DNA of 64,000 bases from Streptomyces sp. NBC_01497 (GTDB taxonomy: Bacteria > Actinomycetota > Actinomycetes > Streptomycetales > Streptomycetaceae): assembly GCF_036250695.1 (NCBI RefSeq), contig NZ_CP109428.1:464824-528823 (forward strand), written 5' to 3'. How positions within the stretch are numbered: the stretch's first letter is position 1; each line of letters begins with the position of its first letter. Below the pieces are notes generated by a model. That model had not been told where the DNA came from, did no database searches, and saw nothing but the letters and a program-made list of their open reading frames with translations. Shown piece by piece: positions 54,227 to 63,778 of this stretch. A program made the position numbers and the translations under genes.

Positions 54227-55047
54227 TGCCCCTCCCCGCTGCCCGGGCCGCCGTGGCCGTTCGCACCGCCGGCGCCGGTGCTGACGAGGACCCGCTCGTT
54301 AAGCGGTACGTCCAGGGGCGCGGTGAGGTGTCCGTGCCACAGGGCGTGGAAGACGGCGGGCAGGACTTCGATCGGGTCGCCCACCGCTTCGACGCCCTCG
54401 ATCAGCGGCTGCGGCTGTGCGAACACCTCACGCAGGGCGGCCGCGAGACGGGGATGGCCGGCGTTGCGGGGGTGGCGGTACCCGGCCAGCCATTTCAGGT
54501 TTGCCGAAAGCGTCTTCTCCAGCGGCTCAAGGCGCCGGTAGCTCCAGCCGGCCTGCGCGCACGCCGCCTCAAGGACCGTCGCAGCACGCTGCGCCCGCTC
54601 GCCGCCGGCCTCCAGGTGGTTGGGGCAGTCGGCCAGCAGGGCGGTGCCGTCGCGGTGGCGGGCGAAGAGCTGCGGCACCCACGAGCGGACCTGGCCGCGC
54701 GCGTCCCGCCACAGCAGACGCACCGGCCGCCCGGCCAGGCCGACCACCTCGGGGTCGCGGTCCAGCACCGTCAGCTGCGCCCGCATCGCGGCCGACCCGC
54801 ACGCCACATGCCGGCCGGTCGTGGCCGACCACCACTGCCCAGGACCCCACCGCCGCCTCGGCACCACCGGGAACGCCGACACCGGCTCCAACTCCTCGAA
54901 GGCCACCGCGAGAACCGCGTCCGCCCACCGCTGCTGCACCACCTGCCCGAGAGGATCGACGAAGACCGCCTCCCACTCGGATCCGGTATCCGTCTGCATG
55001 CGCTGTGAGCGGCCACCTGCTGCGGCCGCTGCGTCCTTGCTGCCCAC
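54223..55047 (-). CDS. tnsA: TnsA-like subunit with degenerate nuclease site
   Basis: 274 residues from GTG 55047 (an ATG at 54999 is also possible). The Streptomyces TnsA layout is clear: WWSATTGRHVACGSAAMRAQ, DRDPEVVGLAGRPVRLLWRD, SWVPQLFARHRDGTALLADC and SANLKWLAGYRHPR. In active relatives the first block contains ESxxERD (Glu catalytic) and the third HxPDFFxR (Asp). Here the Glu is Met88 and the Asp is Gln126, and the following basic residue is also absent. The fold is kept, so it may bind TnsB and TnsC, but 5'-strand cleavage looks lost. TnsA normally lets Tn7 cut and paste. Confidence 0.85.
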   Translation of the reverse strand: MGSKDAAAAAGGRSQRMQTDTGSEWEAVFVDPLGQVVQQRWADAVLAVAFEELEPVSAFPVVPRRRWGPGQWWSATTGRHVACGSAAMRAQLTVLDRDPEVVGLAGRPVRLLWRDARGQVRSWVPQLFARHRDGTALLADCPNHLEAGGERAQRAATVLEAACAQAGWSYRRLEPLEKTLSANLKWLAGYRHPRNAGHPRLAAALREVFAQPQPLIEGVEAVGDPIEVLPAVFHALWHGHLTAPLDVPLNERVLVSTGAGGANGHGGPGSGEGQ

Positions 55048-55177
55048 GCGCCCCAGTCAAGCCCGTCCTGCCAGTGCGGCGGGCCGCTTCACGGATTTTG
55101 ATCACGAGTGCCGGGCCATGAGGTAGTGCCCTGCGGATCGTGGTCCCTGCAGAGCCTGCCTGCCTCCTGACACTTAC

Positions 55178-56584
55178 TCACCGCTCCTTTCCCGGCCGCT
55201 CGTTGCGCTGGTCCGCGAGTGCCTCGGCCAGGACATCGGCCGGCAGACGGGCCCAGCGCGCCAGGTCCTCCAGCGCCATCCCGGCCGCGAAGGCTGCTGC
55301 TGCGCTCTCCCGGACGGCCTGCTCGATCAGTGTGGCGGCATGGCCGAGGTTGCCCAGCAACTGCTGCGCGGCGTCGGCGGTCTTGCCGTACTGGGCGCCG
55401 CGCAGCTGGGTCAGCTGCTCTTCGGCGTCGTTGACCAGGCTGCTGATCAGCGCCCGCTGCTCGGCCGGCACCGCAGAGCGCCACGTGGTGCCCGAGCCGG
55501 GCGCGCTACGTTCCTTGGACAGGACGCGCAACTGTCCGGCCATGGTCGCGGGCTGGTGTTCCTGGCGCAGCCACCACGGATCGTTGTCGTAGCCGGGCGG
55601 GCCGCCGGCGCCACGACGGATGCGGATGACGGCGCCCATCCACGAGGTCAGCGGGCCGCCGTAGTCGGTTGCCGCCAGCGGCCCCAGCCACCCCCGCCCG
55701 ACGCGCTCACCGAGTCGGCGGCAGAACGCCCCGTCGGAGGGCAGCGCCCGCGGCCGCCCGGCACCGCTGTCCCTCCACACCAGCTCGGCCATCGCCGGGT
55801 CCAGCAGCGCGTCGGCCACGGCCACCACCTCGGGGAAGACGACCGCGTCCCGGCCCACGATCCGCCACCGCTCCAGCTCTGTACCGGCGTTGCCGCCCGC
55901 GACCTGGTGCAGCCGCTGAGGCCACAGCGTCTCCCGCTCCCAGTGCAGAGCCTGCTCCCACCACCGGGCCACCACCGCATAAGCCAGAGCGAACACCCTC
56001 TCCGGCTCCGCTCCAGCCCGTACCGCCCGCCGCGTCACACCAGTCCACCGCCGCTGCGCCGCGGCCACTTCCGGCACACCCCGTACGTCCAGATACTCAA
56101 GAGGCTGGTCGGCGTCGGCGTCCAGGAGCCACCGCCCGTGCCGGACACACACCCGCTCCCATCGCGGCGCGTACCGCACCACCCGCACGGCCGTCCCCGC
56201 GCGCCGGGCCGCGCACAGACGGCAGCCGAAGGCGACCGGCCCGGCGACCGCACCCCCGGTCCGCCACGCGGCCGCCGGCACGCTGTTCTTTCTGGCCGAC
56301 AGCTTGGCGTCCTGCTGTCCCCAGGACGGCAACGCCCGCGCCAGCACGTCTTCCTCGACGCCGCACATGCCTGCCAGTAGCTGTCGTCCGGGCGGGTTCA
56401 GCAGCACCTCGGCGTCGGCCCGCGTGCCCCCGCCGTCGTGCCCCGGCGGGTAGTTGCGCCACTGCCAGCACGACCGCAACACCTTCGCTTCCATCCCGTA
56501 ACGGCCCGCGATGCGGCAGATCAGCGACGAGGTCGTCTCCCCCTGAAGGGGAACTGTCCGCAGCAGGCCGGGGTGATGGGTCAC
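55178..56584 (-). CDS. tniQ: TniQ-family target selector 1
   Basis: 468 residues. N-terminal TniQ domain: LRTVPLQGETTSSLICRIAG RYGM, with the zinc motif CRLC (121-124) and CVRH (146-149) followed by GRWLLD, as in TnsD/TniQ. The rest is helical and Trp-rich (LLDPAMAELVWRD, WMGAVIRIRRG). No HA modules. It begins 130 bases upstream of tnsA on the same strand. TniQ/TnsD proteins bind the target DNA and load TnsC; this one may serve a second target site or form a pair with the TniQ-HA protein. Confidence 0.85.
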   Translation of the reverse strand: MTHHPGLLRTVPLQGETTSSLICRIAGRYGMEAKVLRSCWQWRNYPPGHDGGGTRADAEVLLNPPGRQLLAGMCGVEEDVLARALPSWGQQDAKLSARKNSVPAAAWRTGGAVAGPVAFGCRLCAARRAGTAVRVVRYAPRWERVCVRHGRWLLDADADQPLEYLDVRGVPEVAAAQRRWTGVTRRAVRAGAEPERVFALAYAVVARWWEQALHWERETLWPQRLHQVAGGNAGTELERWRIVGRDAVVFPEVVAVADALLDPAMAELVWRDSGAGRPRALPSDGAFCRRLGERVGRGWLGPLAATDYGGPLTSWMGAVIRIRRGAGGPPGYDNDPWWLRQEHQPATMAGQLRVLSKERSAPGSGTTWRSAVPAEQRALISSLVNDAEEQLTQLRGAQYGKTADAAQQLLGNLGHAATLIEQAVRESAAAAFAAGMALEDLARWARLPADVLAEALADQRNERPGKER

Positions 56585-56824
56585 TTCACCACGGTCTCGT
56601 GTCCGCCGTCCCGGCGGGCGCTTTTGCAGCGGATGCCCAGGCGCCCCGTCCTCCTGGGGCCGTCACTTCTACTCGACGGAGCCACCTTCAGACCGTTTTT
56701 CCTGCCACCTCCTGCTACCCCTGTGACCTGCGAAGGCGATGCGACAGGCCGGGAGACAGGGGGAGTTGGGAAAAGATCTTGGCCATCGGCACGCCCTACG
56801 TGATCACTCTCGGAAGTCTCACCG

Positions 56825-59800
56825 TCACGCTTCACGCAAGGTGCCTTGCCGACTCGAAGCCTCAGGGCGGATACCGATGGTGCTCAGCAGGGCCTGTTGG
56901 TGGGGGTGGAGTTGGTGCCAGAGGACGGTTTGTTTACGGGCCCAGCGCTGAAGCTCGGGCGGGAGGGGCTGGCCTGTGGTGCGGAGGGTGCGGTGCTGGT
57001 GGTACTTGCGTTGCCAGGCGAAGGGCCAGGGCGGGTTCCACCAGGGGTCGAGGACGGTGAGTTCTTGCAGGGTGAGGGCGGACAGGAGGCCAGCGCGGGC
57101 TTTGCGCCGTTGCTGGATGAGCCAGTGCCCCAAGGCGAAGCCGTGGTGCTGGGTGTGTTTGAACACGGCTAGGTGGCCGTGGGCGGCGGCGTAGGCACGG
57201 GCGTGGGGGAGGCCTTCGCCTGCGGGATAGCGGTGCGCGGTTGTAGGAGCCGGTACGGGTTCGGTGGCGGGCGTGGCGCCGAGGTTGGCCAGGAGCTCTT
57301 GCTGGGTGGGATGGAGGCTGTCCCACAGCCTTGTCTGGGTGGTGGCCCAGCGTCGCTGGGCCACGGTCAGGTTGCCGCTGGCAGGGGCGGCGTGTGCCCG
57401 GTGGTAGGCGCGCTGCCACGCCAGGGGCCAGGGCGGGTTCCAGTGCGGGTCAAGGGCGTTCAGCGCGGCGATCCGGGCCGGATCGGTGCGCCCGTCAGCC
57501 ACGCGGTGTCGCTGGCGTAGGAGCCAGGTACCGAGGGGATAGCCGTTGTGGCGGGTCCGTTCGGCCACGGCCAGATGCCCGTGTTCGGCGGCATAGCTAC
57601 GTGCGTGGGCGAGCCCTGTGTCTACGCGGGCGGGGCTTCGATCGGCTTCGGTCACTGCGCGGGCGACGGCAGAGGAGATGCCGATGTCCGCGAGGAGACT
57701 CTGCTGATCGAGTTGCAGAACGTCGTGCTGGACGCACTGACGGTGCAGCCACACTGTCACCTCGTCCTCGTCCCTGCCGCGATGCGGGCCAAGCACGTTC
57801 AGCTGGCCTTTCCGCCATCGCTTACGGGCCCGCTGGTAACTCCGCTGCCAGGGAAAGGGCCAGGGCGGGTTCCACCAGGGATCCAGTTCGGCCAGCAGCC
57901 GGCCACGCAGCCACACGCCTTCGGTGGCTTGAGCGTGCCGACGGTCCTGGCGGCGCTGCTCCACCAGCCAGCGGCCCAGGGCAAACCCGTCGTGCACGTA
58001 CTCGGAGGCAACCGCAAGGTGCCCGTTTACCGCGGCGAAGGAACGAGCACTGGCCATGCCGTCCAAAGCCCACAGACCGGCAGCAGCAATCTGCTCGTTC
58101 ACGGCCTGGGATGCCCCGGACCCGCCCTGCACTTTCGCGGCTTCCTCGGCTGTGATGCCGATGTCTGCCAGCAGGCGCTGCTGATCGGGGTCCAGACGCC
58201 GATACGCGGCGCACTGCCGCGACAACCACAGGGCAAGATCTGCTTCGACTCCTGGAAAGCCGCCCCCCACATCGAGCCCGCCCCGGCTCTCCACCAGCCG
58301 CCGGGCCTGTGCGTAGGAGCGCTGCCATGTCAGCACCCAGGGCGGATTCCACCAGGGGTCGACGGCGTCGAGGGCACGGGAGTGCTCCGTAGGTTCCCGG
58401 TTCTCGCGGGCCCTGCGGCGCTGGTGCACGAGCCACGACCTCAGCGGATACCCCTGGTACATCGCGTCCTTGCCCGAGACGGCCAGGTGACCCTGCTCGG
58501 CGACGTAGGACCTGGCGTGCGTCAGCCCCGTTTCGAAGCCGGCCTGGATGGGGATCCGCCGCGGCAGAGCGGTGCGGGCCGCCTCGGCCGTGATCCCGAT
58601 GTCCGCCAGCAGACGCTGCTGCTCAGGATGGAGAGTGCTGTAGTGGGTGCACTGCAGATACAGCCACTCGCCGTTGAGGATCTGGGTGCCGGGGAATCCC
58701 GCGGCCGCATCGGGCGGGCCGGCGACTGCGGCGTGATCGCGCGCCCGGTAGTACGAGCGCTGCCACTGCACCGACCAGGGGACGTTCCACCACGGGTCCA
58801 AAACCGCGAGAGCCTGTGCACGGTCCGGCCCTATTGCCCACGCTCTGGTCTGGACGTTGCTCAGCCATTCCCCAAGCCGATAGGAATCGATCACGGTGTC
58901 CTGCGGGACTGCGAGATTGCCGTGTTCGCGCACGTAGCGGCTGGCATGCACCAGGCCGGCCGCGAAGGCTTCGTCCGCCTGCCGGCTGTGTCCGCGCCGC
59001 CGTTTGCCTTCCGCGCTACGGCCGCCGGACCCCACATGCGCCCGTACCGCGAGTTCGTCCACCAGAGGGAGCTGACGGTGCGCCGGAGCCACCGCCCACA
59101 TCGCCTGTTCCGCAGCCCTTGTCCCACCCTGTGCCCGCACGCACTGATAAGCCCACGCAAAGAGAGGACCTGACGTCTCCTGCGCCAGCTGCTCCACGTA
59201 CCAAGGCCTCCGCACACAGCCCGCAACAGCAGTTAAAAGCGACGGCAGATCAGCCAGGCGAAAAGGAAGATGGCCCTGTGCATCGGCCACCACGCGGCGC
59301 CGGAAGCCGTCACTGGCAAGCAGAGTGGCCAGAGCAACGGTCTCCGGATAGATCACCAGTTCCCGAGCCACAACCCGCCACACATCCTGGTCCAAGCCGT
59401 CACTGTCCAGGCTCCGCAGCCGCGCCGACCACAAATGCTCCTGCGGCCACGTCTGCCACCACCACGACGACGCCACCGCCCGCGCCACCTCAAAAGCATC
59501 CGACGCCAGCGCGGAACGACGCAGCAGCCTCACGTGACGGCGCTGGGCGTCCAGCACCTGCCCGCACCCGGCCAGGTCCATCACTCGGCCCGCCGTGCCC
59601 GGGATATGCATCAGCCACCGGCGATGAGACGGGCACACCCGCTGCTGCGGCCCCAGATACAGGCGAGCGGTCTCCCTCCTTCCGGTACGCCGCGCCGTGC
59701 ATTCAGGGCAAGCCGGCCCCCAGCACCGAACCTTCTCCGCGGTGTGGTGAAACTGCGCTGCCGGCCCTATAGCGAACCGTCGACGGGGCTCCTCCTGCGC

Positions 59801-60100
59801 CCAGGCAGGCAGCGCCCGCAGCAGACGATCCTCCGGGACGCGACACAGCTGCGCTACCCGGTTCCGGGCCTCCTGGTTCAGGTAGATCTCGCTGTCCAGC
59901 TGCGCCCTGCCCATCGCGTTCGGCAGCCCGTCCACATCGACGACCGCCGCCAGCAGGTCCCTGAACGCCATGCCGTAGCGCGCCGCCAGCCGCGTCAGGA
60001 ACGACTGCGTCATCTCGCCCTGCAGCGGTCCCACGCGCAGCACACCGCTCGGCAGCGCGAGCCCCTCAACTGCTGCCGGTGCCTTACTCTCGCCGCTCAT
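56825..60100 (-). CDS. TniQ fused to five helicase-associated (HA) modules
   Basis: 1091 residues from ATG 60100. Residues 15-165 form a TniQ domain: LRVGPLQGEMTQSFLTRLAA RYGM and zinc motif CPEC (131-134) with CPSH (156-159). After a helical linker come five tandem modules (about 376-510, 521-650, 675-810, 824-940, 960-1080). Each has GLxHARSYAAEHGHLAV, LGxWLxxQRR, DPWWNPPWPxxWQRxY and then QQxLLADIGI. These match helicase-associated domains of the next gene, the terminal helicase. The likely role is to place TnsC at a chosen DNA site, probably telomere-related. The gene is intact and lies 93 bases after the helicase gene. Confidence 0.85.
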   Translation of the reverse strand: MSGESKAPAAVEGLALPSGVLRVGPLQGEMTQSFLTRLAARYGMAFRDLLAAVVDVDGLPNAMGRAQLDSEIYLNQEARNRVAQLCRVPEDRLLRALPAWAQEEPRRRFAIGPAAQFHHTAEKVRCWGPACPECTARRTGRRETARLYLGPQQRVCPSHRRWLMHIPGTAGRVMDLAGCGQVLDAQRRHVRLLRRSALASDAFEVARAVASSWWWQTWPQEHLWSARLRSLDSDGLDQDVWRVVARELVIYPETVALATLLASDGFRRRVVADAQGHLPFRLADLPSLLTAVAGCVRRPWYVEQLAQETSGPLFAWAYQCVRAQGGTRAAEQAMWAVAPAHRQLPLVDELAVRAHVGSGGRSAEGKRRRGHSRQADEAFAAGLVHASRYVREHGNLAVPQDTVIDSYRLGEWLSNVQTRAWAIGPDRAQALAVLDPWWNVPWSVQWQRSYYRARDHAAVAGPPDAAAGFPGTQILNGEWLYLQCTHYSTLHPEQQRLLADIGITAEAARTALPRRIPIQAGFETGLTHARSYVAEQGHLAVSGKDAMYQGYPLRSWLVHQRRRARENREPTEHSRALDAVDPWWNPPWVLTWQRSYAQARRLVESRGGLDVGGGFPGVEADLALWLSRQCAAYRRLDPDQQRLLADIGITAEEAAKVQGGSGASQAVNEQIAAAGLWALDGMASARSFAAVNGHLAVASEYVHDGFALGRWLVEQRRQDRRHAQATEGVWLRGRLLAELDPWWNPPWPFPWQRSYQRARKRWRKGQLNVLGPHRGRDEDEVTVWLHRQCVQHDVLQLDQQSLLADIGISSAVARAVTEADRSPARVDTGLAHARSYAAEHGHLAVAERTRHNGYPLGTWLLRQRHRVADGRTDPARIAALNALDPHWNPPWPLAWQRAYHRAHAAPASGNLTVAQRRWATTQTRLWDSLHPTQQELLANLGATPATEPVPAPTTAHRYPAGEGLPHARAYAAAHGHLAVFKHTQHHGFALGHWLIQQRRKARAGLLSALTLQELTVLDPWWNPPWPFAWQRKYHQHRTLRTTGQPLPPELQRWARKQTVLWHQLHPHQQALLSTIGIRPEASSRQGTLREA

Positions 60101-60193
60101 GCCACCCCACTCCGTCGGCCCCGCTTCTCGTAACCACCTGCGAGCCACACCCAGTTACGGAACGGAGGGGTCTGCGCACCGATCAAGCAGCAT

Positions 60194-62845
60194 TCATGCC
60201 CACTCGACTCCCAGCTCCGCGAGGGCAGCGCGCTGCTCCTGCGCGAGCTTGTCGCGGCGGGTCTTGGTGTTGGAGACCCACACGCCCAGCTTCACGGTCA
60301 CCGGTTCAGCCTCGCCGCCGACCGTGATCCGCTCTGCATGAGCCCTGGGGACGCGGTCGTGGCCTTCGCGGGCGATGTACTGAGCGAGAGCCGCAAGGCC
60401 CCGCTGGAAGGCCATCGACGCCTTCCCGGAGCCCTTGGTCGTGGTGGCCGGGACGGGCCGTTCGGCAGGCTTCACGCCCAGCCCGGACAGGCGCTGTTGC
60501 TGCTCCTTCGGCAGCTCCGTCCAGGAGCTGACTTGCCGCTGGAGCCATCGGCCAAGGTCATCACCTTCGAAGAGCACGCCCGGCTCAATCTGCGGCAGCA
60601 TGCCGTCGGCGTCGACGAGGTCGGCGAGGATGCGGTAGTGGCGTTGCCAGTCCAGCGGCCACGGGCAGTCCCAGTCCTCATCGATGGCGGTCAGGTGCGC
60701 GGCCCGTACCGCGGCGCGCTCGGGGTCCTTCCCGAGGCCGCCCTTGCGGCGCAGATTGGCCATGTGCTGCCCGATGGGCACCATGCCCTTGGCCTCGCTC
60801 TCGCCCCACACGGCGTCCTGACGGGGTGCGAGGTGCCCGGTGGCCCGCCTGTACGAGCGCAGCGCGGCGAGCTTGGTCTCCCAGGCTTCCTCACCCGGCT
60901 CCCACACCATCCCGGCCTCTTCGGCGTCCAGCAGCTCCTTGCGCCGCTCCTCCAGCTCCCCGGCCCGCAGCGCCTTCCGCTGCTTGTGGACCCAGCGCCC
61001 AAGGGGAAAATCTTTCGTCACCCCGACCTGGGTCTCTGTGTCGTAGGGAACGGCGTAGAGGCCGGTGATCTCGTTCTCCGCCCGCCAGCGGAGCAGGGCC
61101 TGGTAGCCCTCCAGCCAGACGAGGCTGTCCGGCCGGTAGACGCGGGTACGCAGGAACGCGGCGATCGTGGCGGCGTCCCGGGGAGTGCTGAAGTGGAGCA
61201 GAGCGGATTCGGCGGCGGCCTGGGTGTCGTCGTGCTCCTGGTCCTCGCCGTCGCCCGCGCCGTCGGCGCCGATGATCTGGCCGTTCTCGTCTCGCTGGAT
61301 GTGGACCTTGCGCTTGCCGCTGGTGAGGGCGCGGGAGGCGAGCTGCTCAACGAGTCGTTCATCATGACTGCGGAGCCCTTGCAAAACGGCTACAAGGGGG
61401 CGGAACGAGGCGGAGGCGACCATGTCGTTCGGGTCCTCGTTCGGCTCCAGGAAGATCGGCACGATGATCCTGGCCACCTTGGTGGAGCCGTCGCGGTTCA
61501 ACCTCAGCGCGCGGCCGATGTTCTGCACGATCTCCACCTGGGAGCCGCGGGTGTCCGCGAAGCAGATCGAGTCGACTCCCCGCTCGCCGGTGATGTCCAC
61601 GCCCTCACCGAGAACGCGAACGCTGGCGAGGAATGCCCGGTGCACCCGGCGCCCGGCCGCGTCGATGCCATTGGCGAACTGCCGCAGCGCCTCCCGCCGC
61701 TCGGCTACGAGGTGGTCACCGCACAGCCACGCCGACCACACCCGGTCCGGCGGGACGTGGCGGCCGGCCTCCAGCTCGTAGAACTCCGCGTCGATCGAGG
61801 ACGCGGGGAGCTTGTCGGCGGCGGCCAGATCGGCGTCGGAGGCGTCGTTCAGGAACAGCGCGGCAGCCGTCTCGGGCAGCTTGTCCGCGAACGCACGGGC
61901 CTCTTCGACCTTCTGGTGGAACGTCATGACCGTACGCAGGTTGTACGCGGCGGCGTGCTCCAGGAGCGCGGTCTGCAACAGCGCCAGGCGCCTGCCGCGC
62001 CGCGCCTCCTCCGACTCCCCGAGGACAGGCGAGGGGTCGCGGATCTCCAGCACGTCGATCTCGAACCCGGCAAGGATTTCGCGCTCGATGGCCTCGCTCA
62101 GACCGAGCTCTGCGAGCCACGCGCCGTACGTGCCCTCCGGGTCGTCCGACATGGTCGCGATCTCCGCCTCCTGGCCGTCCGCGCCCTTCTGCGGGCGGGC
62201 CGCGGCGAGGATACGCGGGGTGGCGGTGAGGTAGAGCCGGAAGTCCGCCGGGATACGGGCGTTGTCGTGGATCGCCGCCCACGGACGCCCAAGATCACCA
62301 GCGGTTCCATGTGCCTCATCCACGATGGCGAGGTCGAAGCCGTCCATGCGCTGCCCGTAGAGCCGCTCCCCGCCCGCCAGAGCGGCCTCCAGCGGCCCGC
62401 GAACCCTCCGCTGGCCCTCGGGCGCGTCGATGTCCTCCCGGTCCACGAGAGAGGCGTACGTGGCGAACACGACCACGGGCCCGTGCCCGGCCCACAGAGC
62501 GAGCTGGATCGGGTTCGTGGTGGTGCGCACCCCGAGCGAGCCCAGGACCGCGTCGTTCTCCAGCGAGCACACGGCGACCATCGGCGCCCGGTGGCCCACC
62601 GCCCGCCACGCCTGGGCGGTCTGCGCGAGCAGGTCCAGGGTCGGCACCGTGATGAGGATCCGGCCGTCCGCGAACGACTCCAGCGCGCACGCAGCAGCGG
62701 TGATCGTTTTGCCGGATCCGGTCGCGGAGACGATCGTGCCCCGGGCACCCTGCGGGGGCGGAGATGATCTTGCAGTAAATTCTACCCATCTGCGGAAACT
62801 CGTTTTCTGGTCCAGTTGGTGTTTCCGAAGCTGTACGTGCGGCAT
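60194..62845 (-). CDS. ttrA: TtrA-like terminal (telomere-associated) SF2 helicase
   Basis: 883 residues from ATG 62845; the longer upstream frame overlaps the ankyrin gene and is rejected. Core motifs: Q-like QLRKHQ, Walker A SATGSGKT (40-47), DEAH (176-179), LTATPR, and GEGVDITGERGVDSICFADT with QNIGRALRLN (motifs V and VI). The C-terminal 250 residues contain helicase-associated repeats (DEDWDCPWPLDWQRHYRILA, LGRWLQRQ, LGVWVSNTKTRRDKL). Such helicases are the outermost genes of many Streptomyces linear replicons and were linked to conjugal transfer in S. lividans. It heads the minus-strand cluster that continues with the tniQ and tns genes. Confidence 0.88.
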   Translation of the reverse strand: MPHVQLRKHQLDQKTSFRRWVEFTARSSPPPQGARGTIVSATGSGKTITAAACALESFADGRILITVPTLDLLAQTAQAWRAVGHRAPMVAVCSLENDAVLGSLGVRTTTNPIQLALWAGHGPVVVFATYASLVDREDIDAPEGQRRVRGPLEAALAGGERLYGQRMDGFDLAIVDEAHGTAGDLGRPWAAIHDNARIPADFRLYLTATPRILAAARPQKGADGQEAEIATMSDDPEGTYGAWLAELGLSEAIEREILAGFEIDVLEIRDPSPVLGESEEARRGRRLALLQTALLEHAAAYNLRTVMTFHQKVEEARAFADKLPETAAALFLNDASDADLAAADKLPASSIDAEFYELEAGRHVPPDRVWSAWLCGDHLVAERREALRQFANGIDAAGRRVHRAFLASVRVLGEGVDITGERGVDSICFADTRGSQVEIVQNIGRALRLNRDGSTKVARIIVPIFLEPNEDPNDMVASASFRPLVAVLQGLRSHDERLVEQLASRALTSGKRKVHIQRDENGQIIGADGAGDGEDQEHDDTQAAAESALLHFSTPRDAATIAAFLRTRVYRPDSLVWLEGYQALLRWRAENEITGLYAVPYDTETQVGVTKDFPLGRWVHKQRKALRAGELEERRKELLDAEEAGMVWEPGEEAWETKLAALRSYRRATGHLAPRQDAVWGESEAKGMVPIGQHMANLRRKGGLGKDPERAAVRAAHLTAIDEDWDCPWPLDWQRHYRILADLVDADGMLPQIEPGVLFEGDDLGRWLQRQVSSWTELPKEQQQRLSGLGVKPAERPVPATTTKGSGKASMAFQRGLAALAQYIAREGHDRVPRAHAERITVGGEAEPVTVKLGVWVSNTKTRRDKLAQEQRAALAELGVEWA

Positions 62846-62956
62846 GGAGAACTTTCTTTCAGTGAGGTCTACGGTTCGTTGTCCGACAATGAAGCCGAGG
62901 TGATTGCGGTGTACTGGCGGTGATGGACGTAGCTCTGGTTGGGATGTTGGGGGACG

Positions 62957-63568
62957 ATGCGGGAGATGGATGGGGCAGCGAAGTTGGTAGAGGCGGCGGG
63001 TTGTGGCGATCTGGAGCTGATGACAAGTCTGCTGGGCAAGGGCACACCGGTCGACGGCAGAGATCGAGAGGGCCGTACTCCTCTGGATCGTGCTCTGTGG
63101 GCGGGGCGGCACGGAGCTGTCTGTCTGCTCCTGGCTGCGGGCACGAACACTGAACAGCCCATCGGGCAGTACGCCGAGACGCTGCCACTGCGCTTCACCG
63201 CTGAGCGTGGAATGCAGACCATGGCCCGCATTCTGCTGGAGGCCGGGGCAGAGCCTGATGGCCGACTGTGTGAGGGGCGGGCAACCGCCTTGATGGTGGC
63301 GGCCACCGAAGGACAGGAGGGCATCGCTGAGATGCTGCTGGACCACGGAGCATGCCTGGAGTCGGTGGGACGGGGCCGGACACCGCTGGAATGGGCGGCG
63401 TCCGGGGGCAGGCCGGCAGTCGTCCGGCTGTTGCTGGACCACGGCGCCACCCGGATAGCCGAGGCACTGGCCCAAGCTGGCCGTGGCGCCAACCGCTGGA
63501 AACACACTCCTGAGCGCCAAGCAGAGTACACGGAGACAATCTCCATGCTCCTGGCCGCAAGCAACTGA
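62957..63568 (+). CDS. Ankyrin-repeat protein
   Basis: About 203 residues made of ankyrin repeats: LVEAAGCGDLELMTSLLGKG, GRTPLDRALWAGRHGAVCLL, TALMVAATEGQEGIAEMLLD and GRTPLEWAASGGRPAVVRLL. No signal peptide. It is divergent from the helicase (111 bases between starts) and transcribed toward the telomere, making it the outermost gene. It may act in protein binding; function unknown. A start at 62966 is also possible. Confidence 0.8.
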   Translation: MREMDGAAKLVEAAGCGDLELMTSLLGKGTPVDGRDREGRTPLDRALWAGRHGAVCLLLAAGTNTEQPIGQYAETLPLRFTAERGMQTMARILLEAGAEPDGRLCEGRATALMVAATEGQEGIAEMLLDHGACLESVGRGRTPLEWAASGGRPAVVRLLLDHGATRIAEALAQAGRGANRWKHTPERQAEYTETISMLLAASN

Positions 63569-63778
63569 CCCTGAACCGCCGTTCCTCTCTCAGAATTCCG
63601 GAAAGGTTCCCGGATGGCTGGGGGTATCCCGCCTTTCCGCCAACAATACATGGTGCATCAACCGTGATGCACACGGTCCACTAGAACCCACACGAACGAG
63701 CCCCCCACCCCTCGCAGCCAGCCCGGCCCGCGCCAGCGGGCCCCAACGGGCCTGGAGGCGCAGCCGGAAGGACCGTCA

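Noticed and set aside
57548..59173. Plus-strand frame opposite the TniQ-HA gene
   Set aside because: Shadow frame; its periodic pattern simply mirrors the HA repeats on the other strand.
60338..62767. An 809-codon plus-strand frame opposite the helicase
   Set aside because: High-GC shadow frame with repetitive Arg/Gly/Val composition and no domain; the minus strand has a clear helicase.
62846..63520. Upstream extension of the helicase frame
   Set aside because: It has unnatural composition and overlaps the ankyrin gene on the other strand; the ATG at 62845 gives the normal helicase N terminus.
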